A stretch of DNA of 64,000 nt, taken from Candidatus Nitrotoga sp. BS (GTDB lineage: Bacteria > Pseudomonadota > Gammaproteobacteria > Burkholderiales > Gallionellaceae). Below, piece after piece: positions 50,838-61,287 of this stretch (position 1 is the stretch's first letter; each line of letters opens with the position of its first letter). The stretch covers positions 1 through 64,000 of the forward strand of contig NZ_CAKMLL010000068.1 in the NCBI RefSeq assembly GCF_927797785.1. Direction: 5' to 3'. Under the pieces are notes generated by a model. That model made no database searches, had not been told where the DNA came from, and saw only the letters and a list, made by a program, of their open reading frames with translations. Position numbers and translations under genes: made by a program.

Positions 50838-51458
50838 TCAAGTGAATTTCAACATCATCAGGCAGCGTTCGGCGGCCAGCCCTGGCACCTGCAACGGAAC
50901 AACTCGTTCCACACTGACATCATTTGGCAACCGCTCCAGCTCCAGCTGCGGAACGCTCTTCATGGCTACCCAGCGCCCTTCCTGTGCCAGCAAATGACGT
51001 GTCAGCGCAACAAATTTTGTTGCCTCTGCGAAAGCTCTGGAAATGATGCCATCAAATTTCTCCTCCGACTGCCAGGCTTCCACTCGTCCGCAGTAAATGC
51101 TTACGTTGCGCAATTCCAGTTCAATTTTCACTTGCTGCACAAAGCTAGTTTTCTTGCTGTTACTATCCAGAAGGACGAATGTCCATTCTGGGCGCATTAG
51201 CGCCAGCATCAAGCCGGGTAGGCCTGCACCGCAGCCCACGTCTAGCCAACGGCCTGGCCATAAATGCGGCAAGACGGCAAGGCTGTCGAGCAAATGACTA
51301 CTTACCATCTGTGCCGGCTGACGAATTGCCGTCAGGTTATAAACCCGATTCCATTTTTGCAACAACTCAAGATAACTTAACAACTTGCACTGCACATCTG
51401 GCGCAACATCCAACCCGAGTTGCGTAATACCAAGCGCCAGCTCTTTGGCCTGATTCAC
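50838..51458 (-). CDS. rsmG: 16S rRNA (guanine527-N7)-methyltransferase
   Basis: 206 residues. SAM site [21 protein letters not shown], preceded by [11 protein letters not shown] and followed by [23 protein letters not shown] and [11 protein letters not shown]. Overlaps the mnmG end by four bases. Loss of this enzyme gives low-level streptomycin resistance in other species. Confidence 0.96.
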   Translation of the reverse strand: MNQAKELALGITQLGLDVAPDVQCKLLSYLELLQKWNRVYNLTAIRQPAQMVSSHLLDSLAVLPHLWPGRWLDVGCGAGLPGLMLALMRPEWTFVLLDSNSKKTSFVQQVKIELELRNVSIYCGRVEAWQSEEKFDGIISRAFAEATKFVALTRHLLAQEGRWVAMKSVPQLELERLPNDVSVERVVPLQVPGLAAERCLMMLKFT

Positions 51459-53392
51459 GCGCTTTTCTTCACTTTCGCGCCTTCTGGTGGCTCTTTAACA
51501 TCTGCTGTCATTACAACACTCCGAAAACCGCGTTTCAGGTGTACCAATAACAAGGAAACCGCTGCCGGAGTTATTCCGGAAATACGGGCCGCCTCTCCTA
51601 CTGTCTCTGGCATATGTTGATTGAGTTTTTGCTGCACCTCAATTGACAGGCCAAGCACCGTTCGATAATCCATAGTTTCAGGTAACCGCATATTTTCATT
51701 ATGTTCATTGCGCGCAACTTCACCGCGCTGTCGCTCAATGTAGCCGTGATATTTGGCTTGAATTTCCACCTGCTCTGCCACTTTTTCATCAACTACCGGC
51801 TCACCTGCCCCAGGCAAAGTCATCAGGCTGGCATAGCTCACATCGGGACGGCGCAAAAGTTCATATAACGCATATTCGCGCTCTATCCCTTTGCCCAGAA
51901 CGCGCACCGCATCTTCCTGTGGCAACAGCTTTGGGTTGATCCAAATGGATTTCAGCCGTTCTTGTTCGCGTGTAATTGCATCACGCTTCAACTCAAACGC
52001 CCGCCAATATGCATCATCTACCACACCCAGTTTGCGCCCGATTTCTGTTAAACGCAGATCTGCGTTATCTTCACGTAGTTGCAGGCGATACTCGGCACGA
52101 CTGGTAAACATACGATAAGGCTCAGACACGCCACGCGTAATTAAGTCATCTACCAATACGCCCAGATAGGCCTCATCGCGTCGCGGGCACCAACTTTCTT
52201 TGCCCAGCACGCGCAAGGCTGCATTAATGCCCGCCAATAAACCCTGAGCGGCCGCTTCTTCATATCCGGTGGTGCCATTAATTTGCCCGGCAAAAAACAG
52301 GTCACTTATCACTTTGGTTTCCAATGAATGCTTCAATCCGCGTGGATCAAAATAATCATATTCAATTGCATAGCCAGGGCGCGTGATATGCGCATTCTCC
52401 AAGCCCTTTATGGAACGCACTAGTGCCAACTGCACATCGAAAGACAAGCTGGTGGAAATCCCGTTTGGATAAACTTCGTGTGTAGTCAACCCTTCCGGCT
52501 CCAGAAAAATCTGGTGCGATTCTTTGTCGGCAAAGCGCGTGATCTTGTCCTCGATAGAAGGGCAATAGCGTGGCCCCACACCCTCAATAACTCCGGTGAA
52601 CATCGGTGAACGATCTAACCCAGCGCGGATAATATCGTGCGTGTGTTGATTTGTATGGGTAATCCAGCAAGATAATTGTTGCGGATGCTGTTGTACTCGT
52701 CCCATAAATGAGAATACTGGCACCGGCATATCGCCAGGTTGCTCGGTCATCACGGAATAATCAATGCTACGCCCATCAATGCGCGGTGGCGTGCCAGTCT
52801 TCAGCCTGCCCATCGGTAACTTAAGTTCGCGCAAACATTGCGCTAAACTAAAAGAGGGTGGGTCGCCCGCCCGTCCTGCTTGGTAAGAGGTCTGTCCGAT
52901 GTGAATTAGGCCCGAAAGGAAAGTCCCTGTAGTCAACACAACGGTTTTTGCAGAAAAATACAAACCCAGTTGAGTGAAAACTCCGCATACCTTATTATCT
53001 TCTACCCGTAAATCATCCACCGCCTGCTGAAATAACCAAAGGTTGGGGGTGTTTTCTAATCGCTTGCGGATGGCTTGCCTGTATAGCACTCGATCAGCCT
53101 GAGCGCGCGTAGCGCGCACTGCTGGCCCTTTAGAGGCGTTGAGGATGCGAAATTGAATGCCAGATTCATCAGCTGCCGCCGCCATAACACCGCCCAAAGC
53201 ATCTATCTCTTTGACTAGATGCCCCTTTCCGATGCCGCCAATAGATGGGTTGCACGACATCATCCCGAGTGTCTCAATGTTATGCGTGAGCAACAAGGTG
53301 GCGCAGCCCATGCGTGCACTTGCAAGTGCAGCCTCTGTCCCGGCGTGGCCACCGCCCACGACAATCACATCGAATTTTTTCGGGAAATCCAT
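51455..53392 (-). CDS. mnmG: tRNA uridine-34 carboxymethylaminomethyl synthase subunit
   Basis: FAD-dependent partner of MnmE, modifies the wobble uridine of several tRNAs. 645 residues from the ATG at 53392 ([29 protein letters not shown]); an upstream frame exists but does not match the family. [41 protein letters not shown] and [11 protein letters not shown] are intact. First gene of the mnmG-rsmG-parA-parB block. Confidence 0.96.
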   Translation of the reverse strand: MDFPKKFDVIVVGGGHAGTEAALASARMGCATLLLTHNIETLGMMSCNPSIGGIGKGHLVKEIDALGGVMAAAADESGIQFRILNASKGPAVRATRAQADRVLYRQAIRKRLENTPNLWLFQQAVDDLRVEDNKVCGVFTQLGLYFSAKTVVLTTGTFLSGLIHIGQTSYQAGRAGDPPSFSLAQCLRELKLPMGRLKTGTPPRIDGRSIDYSVMTEQPGDMPVPVFSFMGRVQQHPQQLSCWITHTNQHTHDIIRAGLDRSPMFTGVIEGVGPRYCPSIEDKITRFADKESHQIFLEPEGLTTHEVYPNGISTSLSFDVQLALVRSIKGLENAHITRPGYAIEYDYFDPRGLKHSLETKVISDLFFAGQINGTTGYEEAAAQGLLAGINAALRVLGKESWCPRRDEAYLGVLVDDLITRGVSEPYRMFTSRAEYRLQLREDNADLRLTEIGRKLGVVDDAYWRAFELKRDAITREQERLKSIWINPKLLPQEDAVRVLGKGIEREYALYELLRRPDVSYASLMTLPGAGEPVVDEKVAEQVEIQAKYHGYIERQRGEVARNEHNENMRLPETMDYRTVLGLSIEVQQKLNQHMPETVGEAARISGITPAAVSLLLVHLKRGFRSVVMTADVKEPPEGAKVKKSA

Positions 53393-53499
53393 CTTTGTTT
53401 TCTTTAGTTTTTTGATTGCAGAAACGGTAATACGCTTGATGAAACGAATACACGCATCATACATCAAAATGATACGAAGGCAGAAAGCCCTCTCATAGT

Positions 53500-53515
53500 T
53501 GTTCCACGTGAAACA
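53500..53515. promoter_or_regulatory. parS centromere site
   Basis: TGTTCCACGTGAAACA differs at one position from the consensus TGTTTCACGTGAAACA bound by chromosomal ParB. It lies about 110 bp upstream of mnmG, within 3.5 kb of parB, where parS sites usually cluster near the replication origin. No DnaA-box cluster is seen nearby. Confidence 0.85.
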
Positions 53516-53661
53516 AAGTATTACTTAATTTTTAAGCGTTCAAAACGGACAATCAATACGTTACAGAGGGCCTCAGAACTGAGGTAGCATAGTGCTGGAA
53601 TAGTTTTTTGACCGAGTTAATCACGACCTGTCGATGGAAAAAACTTTCGTGATAGTCGAGG

Positions 53662-54729
53662 ATGGACGAGTATATCGCCTATGAATCAGCACTTGGAAGT
53701 AGACTTATGTCTTTAACCGATATGCGAACGACTGTAAAACATACGTCAAAGGCAAAGCGGCGGGCAATCGGTAACCTGCTGAACGTTACGCTGCCAGATG
53801 GCACAGCCATAGACTATCTGATCGATGGAGAGAATCGCCGTATTGGCAAAAAAGTGAACGGAACACTGGTGCAGGCGTTTTTATACCAGGGCCGGCTTCG
53901 TCCTGTTGCCGAATTGAACAGCACTAACGCTATCGTGAGTCGTTTCGTATATGCCACACACATTAATGTGCCCGATTACATGATCAAGGCCAGTGTAACC
54001 TACCGCATCATCGCCGATAATCTGGGTAGCCCGAGGTTGGTGGTGAATACCTCCACCGGCGCCATCGTACAACGCATGGATTACGATGAATTCGGCAATG
54101 TTATTGCGGATTCCAACCCTGGCTTCCAACCTTTCGGCTTCGCAGGCGGGTTGTATGATCGCAATACCAAGCTGCTCAGATTCGGCGCTCGCGATTATGA
54201 TGCCGAAGTTGGACGGTGGACAGCCAAGGATCCGATCTTGTTTGAAGGTGGGGATCGGAATTTGTATACCTATGTCGGGGGGAATCCGCTTAGTTATGTG
54301 GATCCTTTGGGATTAGCATCGTTGTATACCGACATGCGTGGAGGTACGACCACATTTGATCCTCGACCAGAAGATCCAAATGGGAATCCATTTACAATTC
54401 CGACGAGTACTTCTGTTTCATCACGCGCAAGATCAGATGCAAATCAAGGATTTTCTACACCAAATGTTATTGGTGTACGTCACAAAGGTAATAGCCGAGC
54501 GTTTGGCCCAGACGGTGCTGTGATTGACGTTGGAGATTCGCGAGGTAGACATATTCATGGAGGTGGAAGCTGTAGAGCTGTAGCAGACTCCCAAGCAGAC
54601 CAACAGGGGTGGTGTGCAACCATGGGTTGTACTAGAGGACAGAATGGCGACGTTTTAGATTTGGCTGACAAGATTATGGATTTCAAGAAAGAACATCCAG
54701 GAGTCAGTATTCCATACTATCGATATTAG
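53662..54729 (+). CDS. Truncated Rhs protein with L,D-transpeptidase-like C-terminal toxin domain
   Basis: 355 residues; a full Rhs protein has over 1,000. The first ~35 residues are atypical, then the Rhs core tip is clear: [70 protein letters not shown] and ending in the border motif [10 protein letters not shown] (near residue 217). The variable tail carries HIHGGG (His299) and [20 protein letters not shown] (Cys323), the His and Cys arrangement of L,D-transpeptidases. It is likely a displaced Rhs tip aimed at the cell wall. Without its N-terminus it may not be delivered. Confidence 0.8.
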   Translation: MDEYIAYESALGSRLMSLTDMRTTVKHTSKAKRRAIGNLLNVTLPDGTAIDYLIDGENRRIGKKVNGTLVQAFLYQGRLRPVAELNSTNAIVSRFVYATHINVPDYMIKASVTYRIIADNLGSPRLVVNTSTGAIVQRMDYDEFGNVIADSNPGFQPFGFAGGLYDRNTKLLRFGARDYDAEVGRWTAKDPILFEGGDRNLYTYVGGNPLSYVDPLGLASLYTDMRGGTTTFDPRPEDPNGNPFTIPTSTSVSSRARSDANQGFSTPNVIGVRHKGNSRAFGPDGAVIDVGDSRGRHIHGGGSCRAVADSQADQQGWCATMGCTRGQNGDVLDLADKIMDFKKEHPGVSIPYYRY

Positions 54730-54744
54730 GATTGAGAAGCTTTT

Positions 54745-55323
54745 ATGCGAATAAATATATCTAGATTCGTTATGGTTGTAGCGTTGTTATTTCTGACTTT
54801 AACTGTCCACGCTGCCTCTAAAGAGGGGCCGACATGTTTAGGTGAAAACTGTCTAGATAAAAAAGCGTTGGATGCCAAGCATCTTTTCAAAACGATAGGT
54901 AAGGTAAATCCTGCGGGTAAAGACATTGTCTACTATTGTTATGCTGTGACTGGTGGCGGTTATTTTCGAGCTGGCGTACTACAGAGCGAAGGGATAGTAG
55001 TCTCGATGCTTCTTTCTAATAACGAAGCTTGTGCTTCCAGAGGGAAAGCAAAATATATCCTTAACCAATTTGTCACTGAAAGAGGAATTTCACTTGGTAG
55101 CACTGAAAAAAATGTGATATCTGCTTATGGAAATCCTATAGAAATTCTGGACTCAGCAACAGCCTATAAATGATGGCTTTCGGATGATAGTGGCAGATAT
55201 TACAAACCAAAAGAGTTAGATCAATTCTGGCTATACGGACCTGATACAGATACATCTTTAGTTCGTGGCATAGGAATGCGCCAAGGTATTGTGGTTTCAA
55301 TTTTGCTGCAAGCGTCACCTTGA
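54745..55323 (+). pseudogene. Signal-peptide protein with internal TGA, candidate immunity protein
   Basis: Starts 15 bp after the Rhs fragment. Signal peptide MRINISRFVMVVALLFLTLT with cleavage near VHAAS, then a mature domain with YYCYAVTGGGYFRAG and GSTEKNVISAYGNPIE. The frame meets TGA at 55171, then continues open for 49 codons (WLSDDSGRYYKPKELDQFW ... GIVVSILLQASP) to TGA at 55321. The second part repeats the style of the first, so one nonsense change seems to have split a 192-residue gene. Export to the periplasm fits immunity against a cell-wall toxin; this is inference. Confidence 0.6.
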
Positions 55324-55353
55324 TCCTACATGGCAAGCGTAGCCTGAGCTAAC

Positions 55354-55473
55354 GTAGGTTGGCGCTGAGCTTACGAAGCCCAACATCACAAGGGGAGGAC
55401 ACATGCGTTACCAATGTGCCAACCCGCGTAAGGCGCACCCCGTAAGGCGACAATAAGCGAAGCGCATTGCGCC
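55354..55473. repeat. Two REP-like hairpins
   Basis: 55354-55384 (GTAGGTTGGCGCTGAGC...AAGCCCAAC) and 55446-55473 (GGCGACAATAAGCGAAGC...GCGCC) are imperfect palindromes of two different types, both unlike the REPs of the RAYT elements in this window. They lie in a noncoding stretch (55324-55542). Confidence 0.5.
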
Positions 55474-55542
55474 GTATGATAATGTTCCACAATTCGCTGA
55501 TTGATTGAGCCGCACTGCCCACCCTCTCTCTTCCTTACTTAT

Positions 55543-55755
55543 TTACAATAAAAAAGCCATCCTCTCCGGCAACCCGGATGCGGTGGTTTCTTTTTTAGCG
55601 GCTATCACATTTTGATAATCCTGCACCTCGGCATCAAGATAAACCGGCAGGTTGGGGCGTAGATTGGGCTGATCAAACTTGCCGCGTGTCGAACCGGTAT
55701 AATCCACTTCGACAGGGATGTCGTTGTCATGTGAGGGGGTAGTAGCTGCATTCAT
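55543..55755 (-). CDS. Antitoxin-like small protein, probably degraded at its C-terminus
   Basis: About 70 residues from the ATG at 55755. The core VEVDYTGSTRGKFDQPNLRPNLPVYLDAEVQDY resembles small antitoxins encoded next to BrnT-type toxins, with an (R)GKF..PN and LPVYLDxEVxxY pattern. The tail (NVIAAKKETTASGLPERMAFLL) does not continue as expected and may follow a frameshift. It starts eight bases after the stop of the toxin-like remnant upstream. Confidence 0.45.
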   Translation of the reverse strand: MNAATTPSHDNDIPVEVDYTGSTRGKFDQPNLRPNLPVYLDAEVQDYQNVIAAKKETTASGLPERMAFLL

Positions 55756-55763
55756 ATTGGTAC

Positions 55764-55996
55764 CTATCGTGGTACGTTCTCGTAAAAAAACCGTTTCCAC
55801 TTAATGGCCGGGTGGGCGGAAATCAAGCGGGCACTGGCACTGGTGGGGCCGGTAGTCTGGTAAATATGCGTCACCAGCAACAAGACTCCGCTGGCATCAT
55901 GCCCCAGCGACCAACAGCGTTTCTTATCCTGATTGTGCGCTTCATCAACTTCACGCCACGCTTGTCAGCATTGATTGATGCCTTGACGATGTCTCA
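55764..55996 (-). pseudogene. BrnT-like toxin remnant with a frameshift
   Basis: Two adjacent frames on the minus strand: DIVKASINADKRGVKL, then QAWREVDEAHNQDKKRCWSL continuing GHDASGVLLLVTHIYQTT, ARLISAHPAIKWKRFFYENVPR and a stop. The order (D-x-x-K-x-x-x-N-x-x-K-x-G-V, then L-L-L-V-x-x and R-L-I-S-A) is that of BrnT-family RNase toxins. A single frameshift near 55950 separates the parts, and the start is missing. Confidence 0.5.
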
Positions 55997-56077
55997 CTGA
56001 AAATAATAAACAATGAAGTGATCGTTTAGTGCCTGATCGAGTCGCCTGACATCACACTCAAAAAAAACCGGCAAGGT

Positions 56078-56362
56078 CAACGCATGGATTACGATGAATT
56101 CGGTAACGTTATAGCGGATTCCAACTTTAGCTTTCAACCAAACGACACAAGAAACAAATTCTTGTACCATATGGATAGCAGGAACCGGTCATAAGCTCGA
56201 CAGTCTGAGGGGCGGGCAGCAGTTGGGTGAAATGCTCATGGATTTGTACAACAACGCTGTCGGGCGAGACGCTGGAAAAACAGTACGCCGGTTAATCAAG
56301 GCAAGCTGTGGACTCTGCCTCTCAACGGCTCGTCATACAATACATATCAAGGAGCGCGCTGA
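56078..56362 (+). pseudogene. Second Rhs tip remnant with a DUF6973-like tail
   Basis: 56078-56139 repeats the Rhs segment [16 protein letters not shown] found at 54075 with a few changes, then breaks down (stop at 56192). Further on, HKLDSLRGGQQLGEMLMDLYNNAVGRDAG resembles the LFNNxVGRDIG signature of Rhs-tail toxins of the DUF6973 type. One frame over, VNQGKLWTLPLNGSSYNTY ends at TGA 56360. An internal loss plus a frameshift; no working product. Confidence 0.5.
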
Positions 56363-56679
56363 AATGAAGACTTTCTTACTAGGTGGTGTCGGTAGCTCTT
56401 CTCTTGACTTCGTGCATGACTTACAAAGGAAACTTCTCACTTGTTAATAAGGCTAGGGAGCCCATCACTCATGCGACGGTGGCAATATGTGGGCAGAAAA
56501 TCGAGCTGAAGGATATTGTGAGCCTAACAAGAGTGCGCTGACTCTTCGCTTTGCTGGCTTTATTTTTCAAGCTTGATTTTCATCGCTGCGGCAATGCAGT
56601 TCTCAGCTAGCAAGAGTACGTTTGGTGTGCGGTCTAGCGTTATAAGAGCATCATCGATACCCCTATAGCCTTTCGAGTG
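56363..56679. other. 317-bp noncoding stretch before aroC
   Basis: A 27-codon frame starting MKTFLLGGVGSSSLDFVHDL at 56364 may be the leftover start of another small gene of the Rhs cluster. Nothing else recognisable. Confidence 0.35.
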
Positions 56680-57780
56680 CTAATCGATCTTGCCTGGAAT
56701 TTTTGGTGTGGTGCATACCACGTCTGCGTTCTGGGCTCTGTGGCGCAGCGCATGGTCGATCAGTACCAAGGCAAGCATGGCTTCAGTGATAGGCGTAGCG
56801 CGAATACCTACACACGGGTCGTGGCGACCATGGGTTTCCACCAGCGTTGGCTCACCCGCTTTATTGATGGAGCGGCGCGGAAGACGAATGCTGGAAGTGG
56901 GTTTTATGGCGACATGTGCCACAATATCCTGTCCAGTGGAAATGCCGCCCAGTATGCCGCCAGCATGGTTGGATAAAAAACCTTGTGGAGTGATTTCGTC
57001 ACTATGCTCACTGCCTCTCTGCGTAACTGAGGAAAAGCCGGCACCAATCTCTACACCTTTTACAGCATTAATGCTCATCATGGCGTAGCCAATGTCGGCA
57101 TCAAGACGGTCATACACTGGCTCGCCCCAGCCCACAGGCATATGTTCAGCCACGACCGTGAGTTTTGCACCGATGGAATCGCCGGATTTGCGTAACGCAT
57201 CCATGTAGGTTTCCAGTTGCTCAACGTAACTGTTATCGGCGACAAAAAAGGGATTGCAGTTGACTTCATCCCAGCTCTTGAAGGGCACCACTATTTCACC
57301 CAATTGCGATAAATAGCCGCGTATCACCACACCATAACGCTCGTTCAGCCATTTTTTCGCAATCGCTCCAGCCGCTACGCGCACTGCGGTCTCACGTGCC
57401 GACGCCCGCCCGCCACCGCGATGATCGCGGATGCCGTATTTCTGCCAATAAGTGTAGTCGGCATGGCCAGGACGAAAGCTTGCGGCGATGTTGCCGTAAT
57501 CTTTGCTACGTTGATCTTCGTTGCGAATCAACAACGCAATCGGTGTGCCAGTGGTTTCGCCTTCAAAGATACCGGATAAAATTTCTACCGTGTCTGACTC
57601 GCGTCTTTGGGTGACATGGCGTGAAGTGCCGGGCTTACGCCTGTCCAGTTCACTTTGAATATCTGCTGTACTCAACGCCATCCCAGGCGGACAACCATCA
57701 ACCACGCAACCGATTGCGGCACCATGAGACTCACCAAAAGATGTGACGCAGAATAAAGTACCGAATGTATTTCCTGACAT
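56680..57780 (-). CDS. aroC: Chorismate synthase
   Basis: Last step of the shikimate pathway, uses reduced FMN. 366 residues. [65 protein letters not shown] and [13 protein letters not shown] are the family motifs in order; the C-terminal R-D-P-C-V-G-I-R-A region is present. Monocistronic here. Confidence 0.97.
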   Translation of the reverse strand: MSGNTFGTLFCVTSFGESHGAAIGCVVDGCPPGMALSTADIQSELDRRKPGTSRHVTQRRESDTVEILSGIFEGETTGTPIALLIRNEDQRSKDYGNIAASFRPGHADYTYWQKYGIRDHRGGGRASARETAVRVAAGAIAKKWLNERYGVVIRGYLSQLGEIVVPFKSWDEVNCNPFFVADNSYVEQLETYMDALRKSGDSIGAKLTVVAEHMPVGWGEPVYDRLDADIGYAMMSINAVKGVEIGAGFSSVTQRGSEHSDEITPQGFLSNHAGGILGGISTGQDIVAHVAIKPTSSIRLPRRSINKAGEPTLVETHGRHDPCVGIRATPITEAMLALVLIDHALRHRAQNADVVCTTPKIPGKID

Positions 57781-57940
57781 GGCTAAACTCGCTAAATTTA
57801 TGAGGCGAGTTTAACATACCACATCTCTATCAAGTCGCTCCAACTAGGCAGTTGATGTGTAATAGGCTTTTTTGACTTTCTGGCGATTTGCGGCCTCGGT
57901 CTCCGGTTACCCTTCCAACCATCCATTCATGGTTACAAAA

Positions 57941-58942
57941 ATGAAAGCAATTTTAATGACCGCAGCTGGCAGCCCCGATGTGTTGCAACTGCGTGAAATC
58001 CCCCTACCCGAAATACCCTCACAAAACCATTTGCGGGTCAAACTGGCCGCCGTGGGTATCAATCCGCTGGACACCAAACTGCGCGCTAAGCCAGCCTATT
58101 ACCCCGACAAACTTCCCGCCATCCTGGGCTGCGATGGTGCCGGTATCGTAGATGCCATCGGCACGGCCGTGACGCGTTTTGCAGTCGGTGATGCGGTCTA
58201 TTTCTGCAACGGTGGTATCGGCGACGAACCCGGCTGCTATGCTGAATATACCACCGTGCATGAAGACTACTGCGCTTTCAAACCAGCCAACCTCAGCCTG
58301 CATGAAAGCGCTGCGTTGCCACTGGTGCTGATTACCGTGTGGGAGGCGCTAGTCGAACGCGTTAATCTGCAAGTCAAACAATCTATCCTCATCCATGCCG
58401 CGGCTGGGGGTGTCGGCCATATTGCCGTGCAACTCGCCCACCATCTGGGCGCACATGTCGCGGTAACAGTAAGCGATGACAGAAAAGCCGGGCTGGTGCA
58501 AGGTCTCGGTGCAAAAAAAATAATTTATTACCGCGAGCAGGATTTTGTGCCGGAAGTTCTTGCCTGGACCGCTGATAAAGGTGTGGACGTGATATTTGAC
58601 ACGGTAGGCGGCGAAGTTTTTCTGCGCTCGTTCAATGCAGCGCGCATTGGCGGCAAAGTGGTCAGCTTGCTGTCCACTCCGCTGTCATTGACTGACACTC
58701 AACTGGCGCGACTGCGCAATCTGTCATTGTGCTACGAACTGATGCTTACGCCGCAAGTGATGCACTTGCATGACGAGCGTATACGCCAGCGCAAAATACT
58801 GGAACAGGGAGCGCAATTAGTTGAGGCCGGAAAACTCGGCGTGCTGATGAGCATGGTGATGCCATTGAAAGATGCTGCCCACGCACACCGTCTCATTGAA
58901 AAAGGCGGCGTCACTGGCAAAGTCGTACTGGTGATGGATTAA
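57941..58942 (+). CDS. Zinc-free MDR-family quinone oxidoreductase-like protein
   Basis: 333 residues from the ATG at 57941 (MKAILMTAAGSPDVLQL); an ATG at 57929 is also possible and there is no clear ribosome site. The GroES-like domain (GINPLDTKLR, GCDGAGIVDAIG) is followed by the NADPH-binding IHAAAGGVGHIAVQLAHHLGAHVAVTVSDD. Zinc-ligand residues of true alcohol dehydrogenases are lacking, which points to quinone or enone reductases. Substrate unknown. Confidence 0.85.
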   Translation: MKAILMTAAGSPDVLQLREIPLPEIPSQNHLRVKLAAVGINPLDTKLRAKPAYYPDKLPAILGCDGAGIVDAIGTAVTRFAVGDAVYFCNGGIGDEPGCYAEYTTVHEDYCAFKPANLSLHESAALPLVLITVWEALVERVNLQVKQSILIHAAAGGVGHIAVQLAHHLGAHVAVTVSDDRKAGLVQGLGAKKIIYYREQDFVPEVLAWTADKGVDVIFDTVGGEVFLRSFNAARIGGKVVSLLSTPLSLTDTQLARLRNLSLCYELMLTPQVMHLHDERIRQRKILEQGAQLVEAGKLGVLMSMVMPLKDAAHAHRLIEKGGVTGKVVLVMD

Positions 58943-58954
58943 TACTACGGTCAA

Positions 58955-60418
58955 CTACAAGCCAAGCTCCTCCCACATGGCATCTACACGACGCTTGATC
59001 GCGTCGTCCATCGCAATTGGCGTACCCCACTCGCGTTGCGTTTCACCTGGCCATTTGTTGGTCGCATCCAGTCCCATCTTACTGCCCAGACCGGATACCG
59101 GGCTGGCGAAATCGAGATAATCAATGGGCGTATTATCCACCAGCAATGTGTCGCGCGCGGGATCAACGCGCGTTGTGATCGCCCAGATAACTTCCTTCCA
59201 TTGACGGATATCGATGTCATCATCCACCACGATGATGAACTTGGTGTACATGAACTGACGCAAGTAGGACCAGATGCCGAACATCACGCGCTTGGCATGT
59301 CCCGGATACTGCTTTTTCATGGACACAATTGCCAAACGATAAGAACAGCCCTCCGGCGGCAGGTAGAAATCCGAAATTTCGGGAAACTGTTTCTGCAGAA
59401 GTGGCACGAACACTTCGTTCAATGCCACGCCCAAAATGGCCGGCTCATCTGGCGGTTTGCCGGTATAGGTGGAGTGATAAATGGGATTGTGACGCATGGT
59501 AATGCGCTCAATGGTGAATACCGGAAACTTTTCCTGCTCATTGTAATAACCGGTGTGGTCACCAAACGGGCCTTCCAGCGCGATCTCATTTGGGTGGATC
59601 ATTCCCTCCAGAACGATCTCGGCACTGGCAGGTACTTGCAAATTGCTACCAATACATTTAACCAGTTCTGTTTTCGATCCACGCAACAACCCAGCAAATT
59701 GATATTCAGACAGGCTGTCCGGCACTGGCGTGACGGCGCCTAAAATGGTAGCTGGGTCGGCACCGATCACCACTGCCAGCGGAAACGGCTGACCCGGATG
59801 CGTTTTGCACCACTCTTGATAATCCAGCGCACCTCCGCGATGCGCCAGCCAGCGCATAATGACCTTGTTGGGCGCGATCACCTGCTGGCGGTAAATGCCA
59901 AGATTCTGGCGCGGCTTGTTGGGGCCACGGGTCACCACCAGCCCCCAGCTAATCAGGGGTGCCGCATCTCCTGGCCAGCAAGTTTGTATGGGTAGCCTGC
60001 TCAGGTCTACTTCGCTGCCATCCCATACTACTTCCTGGCAGGCAGCGCTCGAAACTACCTTGGGTGTCATATTCAGCACCTGCTTCAATATCGGCCACTT
60101 GTCCCAGGCATCCTTTAAACCTTTGGGTGGCTCGGGCTCTTTCAGGTAAGCCAGCAACTTGCCCACTTCGCGTAATGCCGTTACGCTTTCCTCGCCCATG
60201 CCTAATGCCACGCGGTGCGGCGTACCGAACAAATTCGCCAGAACAGACATACTGTGTCCTGCAGGATTTTCAAACAGCACAGCAGGGCCTTGTGCATGCA
60301 ACACACGATCGCAGATTTCCGTCATCTCCAAATGCGGAGAAACTGACGTAATCACGCGCTTAAGCTCACCCAGTTTTTCTAATTGCGAGATAAAATCGCG
60401 CAGGTCACGATATTTCAT
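58955..60418 (-). CDS. ubiD: 4-hydroxy-3-polyprenylbenzoate decarboxylase
   Basis: Decarboxylation step of ubiquinone synthesis; uses prenylated FMN made by UbiX. 487 residues. [29 protein letters not shown] and [20 protein letters not shown] form the cofactor site, with the E-x-R-E region intact. It overlaps the downstream edge of the acyltransferase gene by four bases, so three genes (61284, 60415, 58955) form one leftward transcript. Confidence 0.95.
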   Translation of the reverse strand: MKYRDLRDFISQLEKLGELKRVITSVSPHLEMTEICDRVLHAQGPAVLFENPAGHSMSVLANLFGTPHRVALGMGEESVTALREVGKLLAYLKEPEPPKGLKDAWDKWPILKQVLNMTPKVVSSAACQEVVWDGSEVDLSRLPIQTCWPGDAAPLISWGLVVTRGPNKPRQNLGIYRQQVIAPNKVIMRWLAHRGGALDYQEWCKTHPGQPFPLAVVIGADPATILGAVTPVPDSLSEYQFAGLLRGSKTELVKCIGSNLQVPASAEIVLEGMIHPNEIALEGPFGDHTGYYNEQEKFPVFTIERITMRHNPIYHSTYTGKPPDEPAILGVALNEVFVPLLQKQFPEISDFYLPPEGCSYRLAIVSMKKQYPGHAKRVMFGIWSYLRQFMYTKFIIVVDDDIDIRQWKEVIWAITTRVDPARDTLLVDNTPIDYLDFASPVSGLGSKMGLDATNKWPGETQREWGTPIAMDDAIKRRVDAMWEELGL

Positions 60419-61287
60419 TTATAAAAACTTTCTTCGCCCTCGGGGCGGGTTTTAAATCGCTTGTGCAGCCAGAAATATTGTTCCGGCATTTCCCGCACTC
60501 GCTGTTCGATAAATTCGTTTATACGGCGGGTATCGACTATTAAATCATTACTAGGATAGTTTTCCCACGCTGGATAGAAGCGTACCTCATACCCTTTATA
60601 ATCCGGCAAAACACGTGTAATACACGGCACCACCTTTGCATTAGCCATCATTACCAGGCGAGGCAACGTCGCCAACGTAGCGGCGGGTATACCAAAGAAT
60701 GGAACGAACACACCATCCTTGGTAGTCCAATCTTGATCCGTAAAATAATAAAATGGCCGACATTCGCGTAATGATTTTACTACCGGGCGCATCCCCGCTT
60801 GTCGCGCATACAAAAATTGCTTGCCGAAACGCGCGCGTTTCTGCAACACCAAGTTTTGCAAGTAAGTATTTTTTTGTTTAGAGTACACACTCACCCCATC
60901 CGTATGCTGGGTAATCCAGGAACCACCAACATCCAGAGCAACAAAATGTGACGTCAGTAAAATCAGTGGATTACCGAGTGCGTTTTGAAAATGCTCCACA
61001 CCTTCAACACGTATCAACTTCTGGATGCGCTCGCGGCTAGACCACCATAAAATACCCCGCTCCACAATACTGCGGCCAAAAGCATTAAAGTGCTGTCGCA
61101 CCAGTTTCGATCGCTCTGCTTCGTTCAGTTCGGGGAAACATAAACGCAAATTGATACATGCCACGCGACGACGCTTGGCTGTAAACATATAAAGCAGCGC
61201 CCCCAGGACATTGCCTATCCACGCTTGCAGCCGATATGGAAGGAAATGCAGTAACCACAGCAGAAAAACACCACAACGCACCATCAT
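60415..61287 (-). CDS. Lipid A biosynthesis acyltransferase, HtrB/LpxL type (second of pair)
   Basis: 290 residues. Starts with a membrane-anchoring segment ([28 protein letters not shown]). The acyl-transfer HX4D site is [32 protein letters not shown] and [24 protein letters not shown] are family motifs. It overlaps the upstream acyltransferase and the downstream ubiD by four bases each. Which acyl group it moves cannot be told. Confidence 0.9.
   Translation of the reverse strand: MMVRCGVFLLWLLHFLPYRLQAWIGNVLGALLYMFTAKRRRVACINLRLCFPELNEAERSKLVRQHFNAFGRSIVERGILWWSSRERIQKLIRVEGVEHFQNALGNPLILLTSHFVALDVGGSWITQHTDGVSVYSKQKNTYLQNLVLQKRARFGKQFLYARQAGMRPVVKSLRECRPFYYFTDQDWTTKDGVFVPFFGIPAATLATLPRLVMMANAKVVPCITRVLPDYKGYEVRFYPAWENYPSNDLIVDTRRINEFIEQRVREMPEQYFWLHKRFKTRPEGEESFYK

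Noticed and set aside
53516-53661. Replication origin near parS
   Set aside because: No TTATCCACA-type DnaA boxes or AT-rich unwinding repeats were seen.
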